Positions 8,597 to 17,932 of a stretch of 64,000 nt of DNA are shown here, one piece after another. Position 1 is the stretch's first letter. Each line of letters opens with the position of its first letter. The DNA is taken from positions 2,418,001-2,482,000 of the forward strand of contig NZ_CP163525.1 in the NCBI RefSeq assembly GCF_041080655.1. The letters are read 5' to 3'. The stretch comes from Streptomyces sp. CG4 (lineage in GTDB: Bacteria; Actinomycetota; Actinomycetes; Streptomycetales; Streptomycetaceae). The position numbers and the translations under genes were made by a program. The notes beneath the pieces were generated by a model, which was not told the DNA's origin, did no database searches, and saw only the letters and a program-made list of their open reading frames with translations.

Positions 8597-8630
8597 TCAT
8601 AAGTAGCATGGGGCCTGAGCGCGCGCTCAG
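8597..8630 (+). promoter_or_regulatory. Palindromic promoter region of the fadAB operon
   Basis: A 16-bp perfect palindrome CTGAGCGCGCGCTCAG lies at 8615-8630. Just upstream is a looser inverted repeat (TACT CATA AGTA near 8595-8606) that merges with a possible -10 box TAGCAT at 8604-8609. The arrangement resembles promoters of fatty-acid genes controlled by TetR-type regulators, but the regulator is not encoded nearby. Confidence 0.45.
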
Positions 8631-8677
8631 TGCAGCGTTGCGCAGCAGTGCCATCCCGCATCTGGAGGAGAGCCATC

Positions 8678-9904
8678 GTGCCTCGTACCGTCAGGGACGT
8701 CGTCTTCGTCGACGGCGTCCGCACCCCGTTCGGCAAGGCGGGCCCGAAGGGCATCTACCACGAGACCCGCGCCGACGACCTTGTCGTGAAGGCGATCCGG
8801 GAGCTGCTGCGCCGCAACCCCGGTCTGGACCCGAAGAAGATCGACGAGGTCGCCATCGCCGCGACCACGCAGATCGGCGACCAGGGCCTGACCCTCGGCC
8901 GTACGGCCGGCATCCTCGCCGGTCTGCCGCAGTCCGTGCCCGGCTACTCCATCGACCGCATGTGCGCCGGCGCGCTGACCGCCGTGACGACCACCGCCGG
9001 TTCGATCGCCTTCGGTGCCTACGACGCCGTCATCGCCGGTGGCGTCGAGCACATGGGCCGTCACCCGATGGGCGAGGGCGTGGACCCGAACCCGCGGTTC
9101 GTGAGCGAGAAGCTGGTCGACGAGTCCGCCCTGTTCATGGGCATGACCGCGGAGAACCTGCACGACCGCTACCCGCAGATCACCAAGCTGCGCGCCGACG
9201 AGTACGCGGTGCGCTCGCAGGAGAAGGCCGCCAAGGCGTACGCCAACGGCAAGATCCAGCAGGACCTGGTGCCGATCTCGGTGCGCCGCACCAGCCCGGA
9301 GGCCGGCGAGACCGGCTGGGGTCTGGTCACCGCCGACGAGCCGATGCGTCCGGGGACCACCCTGGAGAACCTGTCGGGTCTGAAGACGCCGTTCCGTGTG
9401 CACGGCCGCGTCACCGCCGGTAACGCCGCCGGTCTCAACGACGGTGCGACCGCCTCGATCATCACCTCCGAGGACTTCGCCCGCGAGAACGACCTGCCGG
9501 TGAAGATGCGCCTCGTCTCGTACGCCTTCGCGGGTGTCGAGCCCGAGGTCATGGGCTACGGCCCGATCCCGGCCACCGAGAAGGCCCTCGCCAAGGCCGG
9601 TCTGTCGATCGAGGACATCAACCTCTTCGAGATCAACGAGGCCTTCGCCGTCCAGGTGCTCGCCTTCCTGGAGCACTACGGCATCGCCGACGACGACGCG
9701 CGCGTCAACCAGTACGGCGGCGCCATCGCGTACGGCCACCCGCTGGCCTCCTCCGGTGTCCGTCTGATGACGCAGCTGGCCCGCCAGTTCGAGGAGCAGC
9801 CGGAGGTCCGTTACGGCCTCACCACCATGTGTGTCGGCTTCGGCATGGGCGCCACGGTGATCTGGGAGAACCCGAACCACAAGGACGCCGGAGGCAACAA
9901 GTGA
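8678..9904 (+). CDS. fadA: Acetyl-CoA C-acyltransferase (thiolase), FadA
   Basis: 408 residues. It catalyses the last step of beta-oxidation, thiolytic cleavage of 3-ketoacyl-CoA. The nucleophilic Cys lies in SIDRMCAGAL (about residue 88); GGVEHMGRHPMGEG, NEAFAVQVLAF, GHPLASSGVR (catalytic His) and CVGFGMGAT (second catalytic Cys) complete the thiolase signatures. The GTG at 8678 is chosen because GGAGGAG at 8664-8670 precedes it by 7 bases. The stop overlaps the start of the next gene by 4 bases (GTGA), indicating translational coupling with the FadB subunit. Confidence 0.95.
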   Translation: MPRTVRDVVFVDGVRTPFGKAGPKGIYHETRADDLVVKAIRELLRRNPGLDPKKIDEVAIAATTQIGDQGLTLGRTAGILAGLPQSVPGYSIDRMCAGALTAVTTTAGSIAFGAYDAVIAGGVEHMGRHPMGEGVDPNPRFVSEKLVDESALFMGMTAENLHDRYPQITKLRADEYAVRSQEKAAKAYANGKIQQDLVPISVRRTSPEAGETGWGLVTADEPMRPGTTLENLSGLKTPFRVHGRVTAGNAAGLNDGATASIITSEDFARENDLPVKMRLVSYAFAGVEPEVMGYGPIPATEKALAKAGLSIEDINLFEINEAFAVQVLAFLEHYGIADDDARVNQYGGAIAYGHPLASSGVRLMTQLARQFEEQPEVRYGLTTMCVGFGMGATVIWENPNHKDAGGNK

Positions 9905-12027
9905 GCACCACCGAACTCCTGAAGGGCGCGGCCGAGCTGTTCCCCGACGAGGTCGTGACGTCCGCGCACGTACGCCACTTCGAGCTGCCGTTCGGCGCGG
10001 GCCGCTTCGCGCTGATCACGCTGGACAACGGCCTGGACCACACCAAGCCGACCACCTTCGGACCGGCCTCGCTGGCGAACCTCAACACCGCTATCGACCA
10101 GGTCGAGAAGGAGGCGGCCGAGGGCACGATCGTCGGTGCCGGTGTCACCGGCAAGCCGTTCATCTTCGCGGTCGGCGCCGACCTCAAGGGCGTCGAGCTG
10201 CTCAAGGAGCACGAGCACGCGCTCGCCATCGGCAAGGGCGGCCACGAGGTCTTCAAGCGCCTCGCCGGCCTCGCCGTGCCGACCTTCGCGTACTACAACG
10301 GCGCCGCGATGGGCGGTGGCGTCGAGGTCGGTCTGCACTGCACGTACCGCACCGTCTCGAAGGCCATCCCGGCGTTCTCCCTCCCCGAGGTGTTCCTGGG
10401 CCTCGTCCCGGGCTGGGGCGGCTGCACGCTGCTGCCGAACCTGATCGGCGCCGACAAGGCCGTCTCGGTGATCATCGAGAACAGCCTCAACCAGAACAAG
10501 CAGCTCAAGGGCCAGCAGGTCTTCGACCTGGGTATCGCCGACGCCCTCTTCGAGGGCGCCGACTTCCTGGAGCAGTCGCTGCTCTGGACCGCCCAGGTAC
10601 TGAAGGGCGACATCGAGGTCGAGCGCCCGGTGATCGACCGCGGTGAGGCCTGGGACCAGGCCGTCGCCAAGGGCCGTTTCATCGCGGACTCCAAGGTGCA
10701 CGGCGCGGCCCCGGCCGCCTACCGCGCCCTGGACATCATCGCGGCCGCCAAGAACGGCGACCTGCAGCAGGGGTACGACGCCGAGGACCAGGCGCTCGCC
10801 GACCTGATCATGGGCGGCGAACTGCGCGCCGGCATCTACGCGTTCAACCTGGTGCAGAAGCGCGGCAAGCGCCCGGCCGGTGCGCCCGACAAGAACCTGG
10901 CGCGTTCCGTGACCAAGGTGGGCGTCGTGGGCGCGGGCCTGATGGCCTCGCAGCTCGCCCTGCTCTTCCTGCGCCGCCTGGAGGTGCCGGTCGTGCTGAC
11001 CGACATCGACCAGGAGCGCGTCGACAAGGGTGTGGGCTACGTCCACGCCGAGATCGACAAGCTGCTCGGCAAGGGCCGGATCAACCAGGACAAGGCCAAC
11101 CGCCTCAAGGCGCTGGTCACCGGTGTCCTGGACAAGGCCGAGGGCTTCTCCGACGCGGACTTCATCATTGAAGCCGTCTTCGAGGAGATCGGAGTCAAGC
11201 AGCAGGTGTTCGCCGAGGTCGAGGCGGTCGCCCCGGCGCACGCGATCCTCGCGACCAACACCTCCTCGCTGTCGGTGTCGGAGATGGCGTCGAAGCTCCA
11301 GCACCCCGAGCGGGTCGTGGGCTTCCACTTCTTCAACCCGGTCGCGGTCCTCCCGCTGCTGGAGATCGTCCGCGGTGAGAAGACCGACGACGCCTCCCTG
11401 GCCACGGCGTTCGCCGTCGCCAAGAAGCTGAAGAAGACCGCGGTGCTGGTGAAGGACGCTCCGGCGTTCGTCGTGAACCGCATCCTGACCCGCTTCATGG
11501 GCGAGATCCAGAACGTCATCGACGAGGGCACCCCGGTCGAGGTCGCCGAGAAGGCCGTGGAGCCGCTCGGTCTGCCGATGTCCCCGCTGGTGCTCCTGGA
11601 GCTGGTCGGCCCGGCGATCGGTCTGCACGTCTCGGAGACCCTCAACCGGGCCTTCCCGGACCGCTTCACGGTCTCCCCGAACCTCGCGGCCGTCGTCAAG
11701 GCGGGCAAGCGCGGCTTCTACGTCTACGACAGCGGCAAGCCGGAGCTGGACCCGGAGGTCGCCGCGCTGCTCCAGCAGGGCGACTCCGTCCTCACCGAGG
11801 AGCAGGTCCGCGAGCGCGTGCTGAACGCGGTGGCGCAGGAGATCGGGCTCATGCTCGAGGAGGGCGTCGTCGCCGAGGCCCAGGACATCGACCTGTGCCT
11901 GATCACGGGCGCCGGCTGGCCCTTCCACCTGGGCGGCATCACGCCGTACCTGGACCGCGAGGGCGTCTCGGAGCGCGTGAACGGCAAGAAGTTCCTGACC
12001 CCGGGCGTGGCGTCGATTCCGGCGTAA
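9901..12027 (+). CDS. fadB: 3-hydroxyacyl-CoA dehydrogenase / enoyl-CoA hydratase, FadB
   Basis: 708 residues, multifunctional alpha subunit of the fatty-acid oxidation complex. The N-terminal crotonase domain (about 15-270) has the oxyanion-hole blocks VGADLKGVELL and AAMGGGVEVGLHC and the active-site segment LPEVFLGLVPGWGG. The central NAD-binding domain begins at about residue 338 (KVGVVGAGLMASQLA) and includes GFHFFNPVAVLPLLEIV. Two C-terminal 3HCDH domains follow, with AFVVNRILTRFMGE. It hydrates enoyl-CoA and oxidises the 3-hydroxy product, passing 3-ketoacyl-CoA to FadA. The GTG start is coupled to fadA. A strong hairpin terminator begins 17 bases after the stop. Confidence 0.95.
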   Translation: MSTTELLKGAAELFPDEVVTSAHVRHFELPFGAGRFALITLDNGLDHTKPTTFGPASLANLNTAIDQVEKEAAEGTIVGAGVTGKPFIFAVGADLKGVELLKEHEHALAIGKGGHEVFKRLAGLAVPTFAYYNGAAMGGGVEVGLHCTYRTVSKAIPAFSLPEVFLGLVPGWGGCTLLPNLIGADKAVSVIIENSLNQNKQLKGQQVFDLGIADALFEGADFLEQSLLWTAQVLKGDIEVERPVIDRGEAWDQAVAKGRFIADSKVHGAAPAAYRALDIIAAAKNGDLQQGYDAEDQALADLIMGGELRAGIYAFNLVQKRGKRPAGAPDKNLARSVTKVGVVGAGLMASQLALLFLRRLEVPVVLTDIDQERVDKGVGYVHAEIDKLLGKGRINQDKANRLKALVTGVLDKAEGFSDADFIIEAVFEEIGVKQQVFAEVEAVAPAHAILATNTSSLSVSEMASKLQHPERVVGFHFFNPVAVLPLLEIVRGEKTDDASLATAFAVAKKLKKTAVLVKDAPAFVVNRILTRFMGEIQNVIDEGTPVEVAEKAVEPLGLPMSPLVLLELVGPAIGLHVSETLNRAFPDRFTVSPNLAAVVKAGKRGFYVYDSGKPELDPEVAALLQQGDSVLTEEQVRERVLNAVAQEIGLMLEEGVVAEAQDIDLCLITGAGWPFHLGGITPYLDREGVSERVNGKKFLTPGVASIPA

Positions 12028-12043
12028 CACCGGTGACGGCATG

Positions 12044-12072
12044 AAGGGCCCCCGCGGCGGCGGGGGCCCTTT
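12044..12072 (+). terminator. Rho-independent-type terminator of fadAB
   Basis: A perfect 12-bp stem AAGGGCCCCCGC (12044-12055) pairs with 12060-12071 around a GGCG loop, and ends in TTT. Confidence 0.85.
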
Positions 12073-12079
12073 CGCATGC

Positions 12080-12322
12080 TCAGACCGCTCGCCGCCGCGA
12101 TCCGGCCTTCCGCGTCCCTTGTGAGCAACACCCTTGCTTCCACCGGACGTTGGGGGCCCGACTCGGTCCACCGGCGCGGCCCTGTGCGTCGACGGCGACC
12201 GCGGGCGTGCTCGTGCGGTCGCTCTGCTTCAGCGGGTTGCCGACCGGGGAGCCGTCCAAGGCGGCGAGGCGCGGACGGAAGTGGGCGCCGTCGCGGCCGC
12301 GCAGGAGCCAGTCGCCGTTCAC
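12080..12322 (-). CDS. Possible small CDS or gene remnant (80 aa)
   Basis: This fills most of the 341-bp gap between fadB and the NlpC/P60 gene. GTG 12322 is preceded by AGGGTGA at about 6 bases. The first roughly 49 codons have strong third-position GC and give a sensible peptide (NGDWLLRGRDGAHFRPRLAA...), but after about residue 50 the codon pattern decays and the tail is Arg/Cys-rich. It may be a real short protein or the decaying end of a larger gene. I do not recognise it. The rest of the gap holds only the fadAB terminator. Confidence 0.3.
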   Translation of the reverse strand: MNGDWLLRGRDGAHFRPRLAALDGSPVGNPLKQSDRTSTPAVAVDAQGRAGGPSRAPNVRWKQGCCSQGTRKAGSRRRAV

Positions 12323-12368
12323 CGGTTCACCCTGTGCGGCGCCGGTACGGCGGCCCGCGCCCGCCTGC

Positions 12369-13421
12369 TCACAGCCGCTTCGCGCTGCGGAACAGCCCGG
12401 CGTAGAAGCCGTTGCCGTCGAGGCGGGAGACACCGCCCTGGTCGCCGATGGTGGGACCGTTCTGCTCCTTGCGGCTGGAGATGAAGACCTTGTGGCCCTC
12501 GGTGTCCGGGCCGAGGTAGATCGCGGAGTGGTCCATGTGGTCGGCGGTGCGGTGGTCCATCTTGAAGAACAGCAGGTCGCCGGGCTGCAGGACGTCGATG
12601 TTCTTCGGCCGCACGTACCAGGGGCTCGGGCCCTGGAGCTTGATGATGTCCACGCCCTCCTTGCCGCGGGCCATGCCGTCGGCGGTGCGCGGCAGTCCGT
12701 CGCCGTGGGTGTTGTCGGACATCAGCGGGAAGCGGGCCCGGTAGCCGTAGACCAGGCGCAGATAGCCGGAGCAGTCCACGGAGCGCAGCCGGTCCTTCTG
12801 CGGGTGCACCGTGACGCCGTCCCGGAAGGTGTACGGGATGCCCAGGTAGTCGTAGAAGTCGGTCTGTTCGTAGCGGTCCACGCCGTCGGCCTTGAGGGGG
12901 CCGTAGTTCGCGTGGCCGGCGTACTGGATGCCCTGGTCGTCCTTCTTGACCGGGGCGCCCTGGATGTACTGGAAGGCGAACGCGAAGACGTCGTCCTCCT
13001 CGCTGCCGTAGTACTGCTTGAACCAGTCCTTGAACCACTGCTGCCTCTCGGCCCCCTTGGTCCAGGTCTCCGGCATGAGGCGGACCCAGTCGTCGGTGAC
13101 CACCTTGGTGGTGGTGTTGGCGGGTTCGCCGAAGGTCCGCGTCGGGCCCTTGAGGGTGGCCGTACGGGCGCCGTCCGTGAAGGTGGCGATGACCGCGCCC
13201 TTGCCGTCGCGCAGCACCGAGCGCGCCGGGCTGTTCAGCCGTTCCCAGGTCTGCTTGCCACTCGCCCCGCCCGAGCCGTTCAGGTTCTCGGTGATCGTCT
13301 GGGTGGCCGGGAGCTTCGCCTTCTCGTCCTTGCCCAGCTCGTAGGTGAAGTAGGCGCTGCCCGCGAGCAGGGCCAGGACCGTCACCGTGTGGACGGCGGG
13401 GCGGCCTTTGCGCTTCGGCAT
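12369..13421 (-). CDS. NlpC/P60-family cysteine hydrolase (candidate PGA depolymerase)
   Basis: 350 residues. An N-terminal signal anchor (about 8-30) is followed by an Ala/Gly linker and a roughly 150-residue N-domain. The C-terminal NlpC/P60 domain has catalytic Cys in RSVDCSGYLRLVYGYR (about residue 217) and His in DHMDHSAIYLG (about 298). Such enzymes cleave gamma-D-glutamyl bonds in peptidoglycan, and in bacilli also poly-gamma-glutamate (PgdS). It lies 37 bp after pgsC, last in a same-strand run with pgsB, so a role in trimming or releasing PGA is a reasonable inference. The ATG is at 13421. It acts outside the cell or anchored on the membrane. Confidence 0.85.
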   Translation of the reverse strand: MPKRKGRPAVHTVTVLALLAGSAYFTYELGKDEKAKLPATQTITENLNGSGGASGKQTWERLNSPARSVLRDGKGAVIATFTDGARTATLKGPTRTFGEPANTTTKVVTDDWVRLMPETWTKGAERQQWFKDWFKQYYGSEEDDVFAFAFQYIQGAPVKKDDQGIQYAGHANYGPLKADGVDRYEQTDFYDYLGIPYTFRDGVTVHPQKDRLRSVDCSGYLRLVYGYRARFPLMSDNTHGDGLPRTADGMARGKEGVDIIKLQGPSPWYVRPKNIDVLQPGDLLFFKMDHRTADHMDHSAIYLGPDTEGHKVFISSRKEQNGPTIGDQGGVSRLDGNGFYAGLFRSAKRL

Positions 13422-13458
13422 GGTGGGGTGCTCCAGGAATGCGTCGGATGGGGGCGGT

Positions 13459-13941
13459 TCAGGCGGACGGCATGGCGCCCAGGAGGATGCCGGCGGTCAG
13501 CACCACGTAGGTGGCGAGGGTGACCGAGCCGACGGACAGCAGGGTCGCGCCCTTGGGCTGGCGGACCAGCTGGTAGCCGATCAGGCCGGGGACGATGAAC
13601 CCGAGCGTCTGGTTCGCGTACAGCAGCGGGAACTCCGTCTGCAGCACGATGATCACGGTGGCCTGGATGAGCACGCCGCTGAGCACGACGGCCGCGAAGA
13701 GCCGCTTGCCGTACAGGATCACGAACTTCTGCATGAGCAGCGTGGCGAGGTACGTCAGGACGGTCACGCCGACTACGAGCGCGGCGCGCTGCAGGTCCTC
13801 GATGAGCGTGAGGGCGAGCCAGCCCGGGGTGATCATGCCGCCCGGCGACAGGTTGGTCGTCAGGTAGCACATGAGCGAGAACATCAGGCCCAGGCCGATA
13901 CCGATCGCGGCGATCTCGGGGGTGAGGACGGAGGGGATCAA
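13459..13941 (-). CDS. pgsC: Poly-gamma-glutamate biosynthesis protein PgsC/CapC
   Basis: 160 residues, almost entirely hydrophobic, with about five membrane segments (TPEIAAIGIGLGLMFSLMC, LVVGVTVLTYLATLLM, LFAAVVLSGVLIQATVII and others). Length and pattern match PgsC, the membrane partner of the PgsB ligase in PGA synthesis. It probably uses a TTG start at 13939-13941, with AGGAGA 7 bases upstream; this start overlaps the pgsB stop by 4 bases (TTGA), so translation is coupled. Confidence 0.87.
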   Translation of the reverse strand: MIPSVLTPEIAAIGIGLGLMFSLMCYLTTNLSPGGMITPGWLALTLIEDLQRAALVVGVTVLTYLATLLMQKFVILYGKRLFAAVVLSGVLIQATVIIVLQTEFPLLYANQTLGFIVPGLIGYQLVRQPKGATLLSVGSVTLATYVVLTAGILLGAMPSA

Positions 13942-15428
13942 CGCGGTTCTCCTGGGCTGTGCCACTGCTGGCTGTCGTCGGAAGGCTGGGGCGGGCGGCG
14001 GGGTTCGAACAGGTCGCGGGAGGGGGCCTGTTCGGTCCAGGTGCCGTACGACGTCTCGTACGAGGTCTGCGCGGGGAGTTGGGTGGTGTACGGCTGCGTG
14101 TACCGCGCCTCGTACGCCTCCGGATAGCGCTGGTAGGGGTCGATGCGGGGTACGTACAGCCGCATGGTCTCGGCGTGCTCGACCACGGCGGGTGCCGCTT
14201 CGGCGGTGCGGCCGGCCGGGGCCGTGGCGGCGGGCTCGTCGGCGCTCTGGTCCGCCGGCAGTTCGGCGAGGTGCTCCAGCAGGATCTCGCCCTGGCCGTG
14301 GATGTTGCCGATCGCGACCAGTGAGGAGTCCGGGCCGAGCTGGTCCAGCAGCTTGGCCATGAACTCCTCGGGGTCGCGCTTGTCGCCGCCGAGGTCGACG
14401 GCGCGGGAGCGGAACTCGGCGGGGATGGCGTCGATGGCGGACTTGGCCGGGTGGCCGATGACGAAGACGCGCTCGGGGTCGAGGCCGGGGATGATCTCGC
14501 CCATCTGCCCGTTGCGTTCGACGCGGTCGGGGCGGCAGTTGATGACCACGTTGAGCGGGCGGTGGATGGCGCCGAGGTCGAGCAGCTGGTTGATGTTCAT
14601 CAGCGTCGACTCGGGGTCGTTGGCCGCGAAGACGTTGGCGAACCGCAGCTTCTTGCCCTCGGGCGTCAGATAGCGCTCGACGGAGAGGACACCGGGGTCC
14701 GGCGGGGCGTCGTACATGCCCCGCAGGGCCGTCTCCCGGTCGACGCCGAGGAGCTCGGCGACGGCGAGGGCGATGGCCACGTTCTCCTTGAAGGTGAACC
14801 AGCTGAAGCCGCGCAGCTCCGCGTCGCTCACCGTCTCGGGGTCGGCGTAGATCAGCTTGCAGTTCCGGGCGTCCGCCTCCTCCTGGAGGATGGGGAAGCG
14901 GTCCTTCTCGGCGGTGACGCAGATGCCGTCCTCGGGCATCGAGCGGCACAGCGAGCGCGCCACGTCGTCCAGGGTGGGGCCCATCTCGGCGAGGTGGTCC
15001 TCGCGGACGTTGCACAGCACGCCGATGGTGGAGCGGATCAGCTTGGACTGGTTGATCTCCTGCAGGGCCGGCATGACGGCCATGCACTCGATGACCAGCG
15101 CGTCCGGCTTGTACGCGGCGGCGCGCCGCACGATGCCGATCTGCTCGACCACGTTGGCGATGCCGAACTTGCGGTAGACCGGTTCCTCGGTGGCGTCCGG
15201 GTGGATGAAACGGGCCGCGGTGCCGGTGGTCTTGGCGACGGTGACCAGGTCGCCGCCGCGCAGGGCACCGGCGCACAGCCGGGTGATGGAGGACTTGCCG
15301 CGGATGCCGTTGACCAGGACCCGGGTGGGTATGTGGTCCAGGCTGGTGAAGTGCCGCCGCTGTTCCACGATGCCCGCTATGAGGAGAATCGCGCAGCAGA
15401 TCAGCAGCACGGCGTAGAGGAAGAGCAC
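13938..15428 (-). CDS. pgsB: Poly-gamma-glutamate synthase PgsB/CapB with C-terminal extension
   Basis: 496 residues. An N-terminal membrane helix (about 3-22) precedes a Mur-ligase-like core: the ATP loop VNGIRGKSSITRLC (about 40-53), KTTGTAAR, NVREDHLAEMGPT, and GIGNIHGQG-like block near 380. PgsB activates and polymerises glutamate through gamma-amide bonds with ATP. Bacillus PgsB is about 390 residues. Here an extra tail of about 90 residues (about 405-496), rich in Pro, Tyr, Gln and Ala, is probably disordered and unusual. GTG 15428 lies 6 bp after the upstream gene, so the locus reads as one operon running leftwards. It is a membrane-associated cytoplasmic enzyme. Confidence 0.9.
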   Translation of the reverse strand: MLFLYAVLLICCAILLIAGIVEQRRHFTSLDHIPTRVLVNGIRGKSSITRLCAGALRGGDLVTVAKTTGTAARFIHPDATEEPVYRKFGIANVVEQIGIVRRAAAYKPDALVIECMAVMPALQEINQSKLIRSTIGVLCNVREDHLAEMGPTLDDVARSLCRSMPEDGICVTAEKDRFPILQEEADARNCKLIYADPETVSDAELRGFSWFTFKENVAIALAVAELLGVDRETALRGMYDAPPDPGVLSVERYLTPEGKKLRFANVFAANDPESTLMNINQLLDLGAIHRPLNVVINCRPDRVERNGQMGEIIPGLDPERVFVIGHPAKSAIDAIPAEFRSRAVDLGGDKRDPEEFMAKLLDQLGPDSSLVAIGNIHGQGEILLEHLAELPADQSADEPAATAPAGRTAEAAPAVVEHAETMRLYVPRIDPYQRYPEAYEARYTQPYTTQLPAQTSYETSYGTWTEQAPSRDLFEPRRPPQPSDDSQQWHSPGEPR

Positions 15429-15434
15429 GGGTGA

Positions 15435-17759
15435 TCAGTTCCTTGTGTACTGCTCGGGCGGGGACGGCTGGGCCGTGGGCTGCGGGGACGGGGTGCGGCG
15501 GGGCTGCCGGCGGTTCTGGTCCTGCAGTTGCTGCCGGATGAGTTCCAGGGAGCGGGTGACGGCGCCGACCTCGTCGTGGTGCTGCGGGAAGAGCACCGGC
15601 TTGCGGTCGCCCGCGGCCAGCGCCTCGGCCCGGTCGGCCAGGGTGCTCAGCGGGCGGGCCACCACGATGTGCAGCCAGCCCAGGCAGGCGACGGCCGCGG
15701 CGGCGCCGAGCAGACCGGCGAGGACGGTGCGGTTCTGGGCGTCGTACTCCGGGATGGCGAGCCGGCCCGTGGGCTGCCAGCTGACCACGCTCCAGTGCAG
15801 CGACTCGGCCGTGCCGCTGCCGGAGAACGGCGCGGCGGCGGCGATCCGCACGCCGTTGTCGCGGTACAGCACGCCGCTCGGGCGAGGCTTCTTGCCGAGC
15901 CGCTGGGCGCCGGCCGCAACGAGGTCCTTCAGGTGCTGGTCGGGCAGCGACTGGAAGGCGAGGAAGCCGGTGTTGCCGGCGATGATCCGGTGCCGGTCGT
16001 CCACGATCCGGACCACGCCGAGGCCCGGCCGGGTCACCAGGGCGTTGAAGAACTCGACGCGGAACTCGCCGACCAGCTGGGCCCCGTTCCGGCCGGGGAT
16101 CTCGGCGGCGGCGACGACCACGGGCTCCTTGCCGCCGCGGCCCAGCAGCCGCAGGGGCCTGCCGGAGACACGGTCGGACTTGATCACCTTCGGTTCCTTG
16201 CCCTCGCGGGCCTGGATCTCGCCGTGGGGGTCGACGACGTAGAGGGAGCGGTAGCGCCTGTTCTCGTTGTAGGTGTGCGCCAGCACCTCCGCCATGGCCT
16301 CGGGCGAGGTCTTGTCGCCGATCAGGGAGGCGACCGACTGCAGGTCGGCGTCGCCCTCGTTGAGCGCGCGGCGCACCCGGTCGCTGAGCGTGTCGGTGCG
16401 TTCGCGCTGGTCGTTGACGAGCTGCCGGGGTACGTCGGCCGTGTTGTCGGCGCGGTTGAACAGCAGCATCAGCGGTGCGGACCAGGCCAGCAGCAGGACC
16501 GCGCAGACCGCGAGGAGGGCCGGGGTGCCCACCCGGCGCAGCCCGCTCGGACGCTCGGCCGGGCCGGTGGCCTCGGCACTCTCGCCGAGCAGCTGTCGGC
16601 GCAGCCGTTCCAGGGCGCCGCCGATGCGGTGCGCCTCGCCGTAGCCGGGGACGGTGACGGGCCGGGTCAGATCACCGCGGGTGAGCCGGCGGGACTCCAG
16701 GAACAGCCGGATGAGCGGGCGCTGCACGGTGCCCAGCAGCACCGCCACGGCCAGGGCGCCGACGAGGAGCAGCGCGCCGCCCGCCGCCAGTCCGAACACC
16801 GGGGACTGGGTACCGCCGGACCGCTCGGTCACCTTGACCATGGCGACCACGGACAGCCCGAGCCCGCCGGCGGTGGTGGTGTCGCCGGGATCGGCCGCGG
16901 CGAGGGTGGCGTATCCGGCGACGGACCGGTCGCCGAGCAGCTTCCCGCCGAGCAGGCTGCCGCTGACGCCCGGGTAGCCGCCGCTGCCGGGCTCCTTGCT
17001 GCCGCGCGGGTCCTGCTGCGCCTTGCGGGCGGCTCGCTGGGCGAAGTCCGTCAGCTCCTTGGTGGAGGCCTTGATGTCCTTGCGGTCGGTGCTGCCCCGC
17101 GCCGACTCCGGTTCGGCGGTGCCGTCGCTGCTGAGGATCGCACCCTCCGAGTCGACGACGGCGATGGAGCGGAACTGGCCGAGGCTGATGCCGGGGAACT
17201 TCAGGTTCCGGGAGGCGACCAGCAGCAGCTGCGGTTTGCCCGGCCAGGTCAGCAACCCGAAGGACAGCAGCCGCACCTCGCCGTTCCTCAGCCGCACCAT
17301 GCGCGGGGTCGGCCCGTCCTCGCCCTTGAGCGAGGAGAGGTCCCCGGAGGTCAGCGGCACCGTCTCACCGCGCGCCGCGACCAGCTTGCCGGAGCGGATG
17401 TCGACGACGGTGGTACCCATCCACTTCTGGTAGGTGCTGCCGAGCTTGTCGAGGACCGCGTCACCGGAGACCGGCTGCCCGGCGCTGAACAGCGCGGCGG
17501 AGCGGGTGACATCGGTGACGGACTCGTCGATGGAGGCGCGCAGTGCGACGGCGCCGTCCTCGGCGAAGTGCTGCTGGGACGTCAGCACCGCCTTCGGCAC
17601 GCCGCCGTCCTCGACCCGGCCCAGCACGAGTGCCGTGATGCCGGCGAGCGTCAGCAACAGCGCCGAGAGGACCGCGATCGGCGGGCGTATGCCTCCGATC
17701 AGTGACATGTCGGCTCGGCGGCGGGCTCGGTGCTGCCGCGCCGGGGGCGGTGACGCCAC
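15435..17759 (-). CDS. Double-Cache, double-HAMP membrane sensor without output domain
   Basis: 774 residues with two copies of the same plan: membrane helix (about 27-48), extracellular Cache-like sensor (50-320), helix (325-348), HAMP (352-395; RPLIRLFLESRRLTRGDLTRP); then helix (415-434), second Cache-like region (435-680), helix and second HAMP (ARPLSTLADRAEALAAGDRKPV), ending in a Pro/Gln-rich tail. There is no kinase, cyclase, phosphatase or methyl-accepting domain. Such a protein could sense an outside ligand and act by protein contact. It is the gene directly before pgsB (6-bp gap), which suggests control or assembly of PGA synthesis. The GTG at 17759 is supported by GAGAGGA upstream; ATG 17708 is an alternative. 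Confidence 0.75.
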   Translation of the reverse strand: MASPPPARQHRARRRADMSLIGGIRPPIAVLSALLLTLAGITALVLGRVEDGGVPKAVLTSQQHFAEDGAVALRASIDESVTDVTRSAALFSAGQPVSGDAVLDKLGSTYQKWMGTTVVDIRSGKLVAARGETVPLTSGDLSSLKGEDGPTPRMVRLRNGEVRLLSFGLLTWPGKPQLLLVASRNLKFPGISLGQFRSIAVVDSEGAILSSDGTAEPESARGSTDRKDIKASTKELTDFAQRAARKAQQDPRGSKEPGSGGYPGVSGSLLGGKLLGDRSVAGYATLAAADPGDTTTAGGLGLSVVAMVKVTERSGGTQSPVFGLAAGGALLLVGALAVAVLLGTVQRPLIRLFLESRRLTRGDLTRPVTVPGYGEAHRIGGALERLRRQLLGESAEATGPAERPSGLRRVGTPALLAVCAVLLLAWSAPLMLLFNRADNTADVPRQLVNDQRERTDTLSDRVRRALNEGDADLQSVASLIGDKTSPEAMAEVLAHTYNENRRYRSLYVVDPHGEIQAREGKEPKVIKSDRVSGRPLRLLGRGGKEPVVVAAAEIPGRNGAQLVGEFRVEFFNALVTRPGLGVVRIVDDRHRIIAGNTGFLAFQSLPDQHLKDLVAAGAQRLGKKPRPSGVLYRDNGVRIAAAAPFSGSGTAESLHWSVVSWQPTGRLAIPEYDAQNRTVLAGLLGAAAAVACLGWLHIVVARPLSTLADRAEALAAGDRKPVLFPQHHDEVGAVTRSLELIRQQLQDQNRRQPRRTPSPQPTAQPSPPEQYTRN

Positions 17760-17878
17760 GAAAGGGTCCTCTCCTGAATCCGGTGCGGGCGCGCCGAAGG
17801 TAAGAGCGCACCCGGAAACCTGAGACAGATAAGAGACCGGTTAAGTTGTCGTAAGTTCTACGTGATCTAGGCAACACC

Positions 17879-17893
17879 GCTCAACTGTTGAGC
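17879..17893. promoter_or_regulatory. Inverted repeat upstream of the sensor-pgsBC operon
   Basis: GCTCAAC and GTTGAGC are separated by one base, in the 173-bp gap between the CapA gene and the sensor gene. It could be an operator or a weak terminator of the CapA gene; there is no T-run. Confidence 0.35.
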
Positions 17894-17932
17894 AAGAGAG
17901 GACAAATACGCCTCTCACGTGACTCGTTCCTG

